Shown: positions 33,282-35,308 of the stretch, in pieces
Position numbering within the stretch: position 1 is the first letter of the stretch
Layout of the letters: each line of letters starts with the position of its first letter
Made by a program: the position numbers and the translations under genes
Notes under the pieces: generated by a model
Databases searched by the model: none
What the model was told of the DNA's origin: nothing
The model's input: only the letters and a program-made list of their open reading frames with translations
Source of the DNA: Deltaproteobacteria bacterium
Lineage (GTDB): Bacteria; Desulfobacterota; Binatia; HRBIN30
Length of the DNA: 35,308 nt
Reading direction: 5' to 3'
Assembly (NCBI GenBank): GCA_017860575.1
Contig: JAGDMS010000022.1
Span: 1-35,308 of the forward strand

Positions 33282-33758
33282 CCAGTCTTGTACTTCGAGG
33301 ACGTGGAAGTGGGGATGGTTGCCCGCAGCGGCGGATACACGGTGACGCGCGAGGAGATCATCGAGTTTGCCCAGCGCTGGGACCCGTGGGAGTTGCACCT
33401 CGACGACCGGGCGGGCGTCGCCAGGGGATTCGGTGGGGTGATTGCGTCGGGCGCGCACTCGGCCGCGATTCTAGCCCTCCTGTATCAGCGGGCCCGGGAG
33501 AAAGAGATTCCGTATGCGACCGTGGCTGGTCTGGGTGCGGAAATTCGGCTTACCAAGCCGGTTCGGCCGGGTGACACGCTGCGGTATCGGGGCGAGGTGA
33601 TCGAAAAACGGCCCTCAGCGCGCAACCCACAGGTCGGCGTAATCAAGACGCGAAGTCAGTTGCTCAATCAGCGCGATGAGGTCGTGTACGACAGTGTTTT
33701 CGCGACGCTCGTGCAGCGCCGCCCCGAGCAGGGCAACGAATCAGTCGATAGTCAATAG
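33279..33758 (+). CDS. MaoC-like (R)-specific enoyl-CoA hydratase/dehydratase
   Basis: The 159-residue single hot-dog-fold protein hydrates or dehydrates acyl-CoA substrates. It has the hydratase-2-like dyad in FAQRWDPWELHLDD (Asp35 and His40), followed by GFGGVIASGAHSAAILALLY and RLTKPVRPGDTLRYRGEV. Length is typical. The ATG at 33279 starts homology exactly (MPVLYFEDVEVG), yet it lies inside one heptamer array. The final residues SVDSQ and the stop lie in another, so both ends have been rewritten by repeats. The downstream convergent gene is a thiolase, consistent with a role in beta-oxidation-like breakdown of lipid or steroid side chains. Confidence 0.9.
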   Translation: MPVLYFEDVEVGMVARSGGYTVTREEIIEFAQRWDPWELHLDDRAGVARGFGGVIASGAHSAAILALLYQRAREKEIPYATVAGLGAEIRLTKPVRPGDTLRYRGEVIEKRPSARNPQVGVIKTRSQLLNQRDEVVYDSVFATLVQRRPEQGNESVDSQ

Positions 33759-33798
33759 TCGATGGTCGATAGCTTGAACCATCGACCATCGACTGACC
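33744..33798. repeat. Heptanucleotide tandem array, inverted pair (MaoC/thiolase gap)
   Basis: GTCGATA, GTCAATA, GTCGATG, GTCGATA (33744-33771) are followed by the inverted set ACCATCG, ACCATCG, ACTGACC. AGTCGATGGTCGAT (33757-33770) pairs perfectly over 14 bp with 33781-33794 across a 10-nt loop. The MaoC stop codon is inside the array. The hairpin could end transcription between these convergent genes. Confidence 0.8.
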
Positions 33799-33878
33799 GG
33801 TTCATTTCGGTTTGGCGTTGGCTGAGAGATCGGAGACCATCGGCCATACGCCATCTGTGATAAGCACTTTCTCCCTCG

Positions 33879-35114
<1,236 letters not shown>

Positions 35115-35212
35115 TCACGCGCCGTCCGCTTCACGCCGTCGCTATGGAGTAGCGGATGTCACCCGCGGCCCGGGGACCATCCGCCATTACCCACTGCGCG
35201 AGGCGAGCGTCG

Positions 35213-35308
35213 CTAGGCCTTGGCGAGGATGGCGGCGCTGGTGGGGACGCCGACCCCGGAGGTGACCAGGACGTGGTGGACGGGCTTGGGGGGCTGGTTG
35301 ACCGAGGT
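35213..35308 (-). CDS. C-terminal end of an unidentified CDS (runs off the window)
   Basis: The minus strand encodes 31 residues, TSVNQPPKPVHHVLVTSGVG then VPTSAAILAKA, before a TAG at 35213-35215. Codon use is that of a real GC-rich gene. The ending recalls C-termini of thiolase-like or lipid-transfer proteins, but it is too short to assign. It would be upstream of the thiolase on the same strand, with a 161-bp gap that holds no recognised feature. Confidence 0.5.
   Translation of the reverse strand, partial: TSVNQPPKPVHHVLVTSGVGVPTSAAILAKA

Overview
The window is GC-rich bacterial chromosome from a Gram-negative organism (remnants of an OprB porin, an LpxD acyltransferase and a TonB receptor). 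The core block rpmE-prfA-prmC-murA-hisD-hisB-hisH-hisA-hisF, a CYP142-like P450, an FadA5-like thiolase, ArsA/Get3-like ATPase pairs and secreted proteins with Thr-Pro linkers and Cys-rich tails together recall uncultured Deltaproteobacteria/Binatota-type genomes. This placement is inference from gene content, not a computed phylogeny.

Layout. 1-3.4 kb: start of a Zn alcohol dehydrogenase, a TetR regulator divergent from a short-chain dehydrogenase, and a cytochrome P450. 3.5-7.0 kb (minus): moaC, an rlmD-type rRNA methyltransferase and an aldehyde:ferredoxin oxidoreductase-family enzyme; MoaC makes the pterin precursor that an AOR needs. 7.0-7.9 kb: trxB, with a sigma70-like promoter inside the start of moaC and almost no leader. 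8.0-15.7 kb (minus): histidine genes, murA, prmC, prfA and rpmE. hisF is cut short exactly where a heptanucleotide repeat array begins.

15.75-29.36 kb is an accessory region. The C-terminal end of an oprB porin gene lies at 15.75-15.95 kb and its N-terminal part, overlapping the 3' end of glpK, lies at 28.93-29.36 kb. The two halves join in frame at a shared 11-bp direct repeat, so about 13 kb appears to have been inserted into oprB. The insert carries a decayed tyrosine recombinase, a 3'-tRNA-like fragment, a phage-type DUF5681 relic, two tandem Cys-rich secreted paralogues, a 1312-residue surface protein with a Cys-containing C-terminal sorting tail, another secreted Cys-rich protein, an intact extended SDR, and fragments of UvrD helicase, LpxD, a TonB receptor and a PIN toxin.

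29.36-35.3 kb: glpK divergent from two overlapping ArsA/Get3-like ATPases (similar to mycobacterial Rv3679/Rv3680, which as I recall are linked to glycerol handling), then a MaoC-like hydratase, a thiolase and the end of a further gene. P450, SDR, MaoC hydratase and thiolase together suggest acyl-CoA or steroid-like substrate breakdown.

The most unusual genome-wide signal is a set of 7-bp-period tandem arrays (7.93, 13.29, 33.25 and 33.74 kb). Each locus uses a different 7-mer, three of the four are arranged as inverted pairs, and they sit at gene ends, where they supply start or stop codons.
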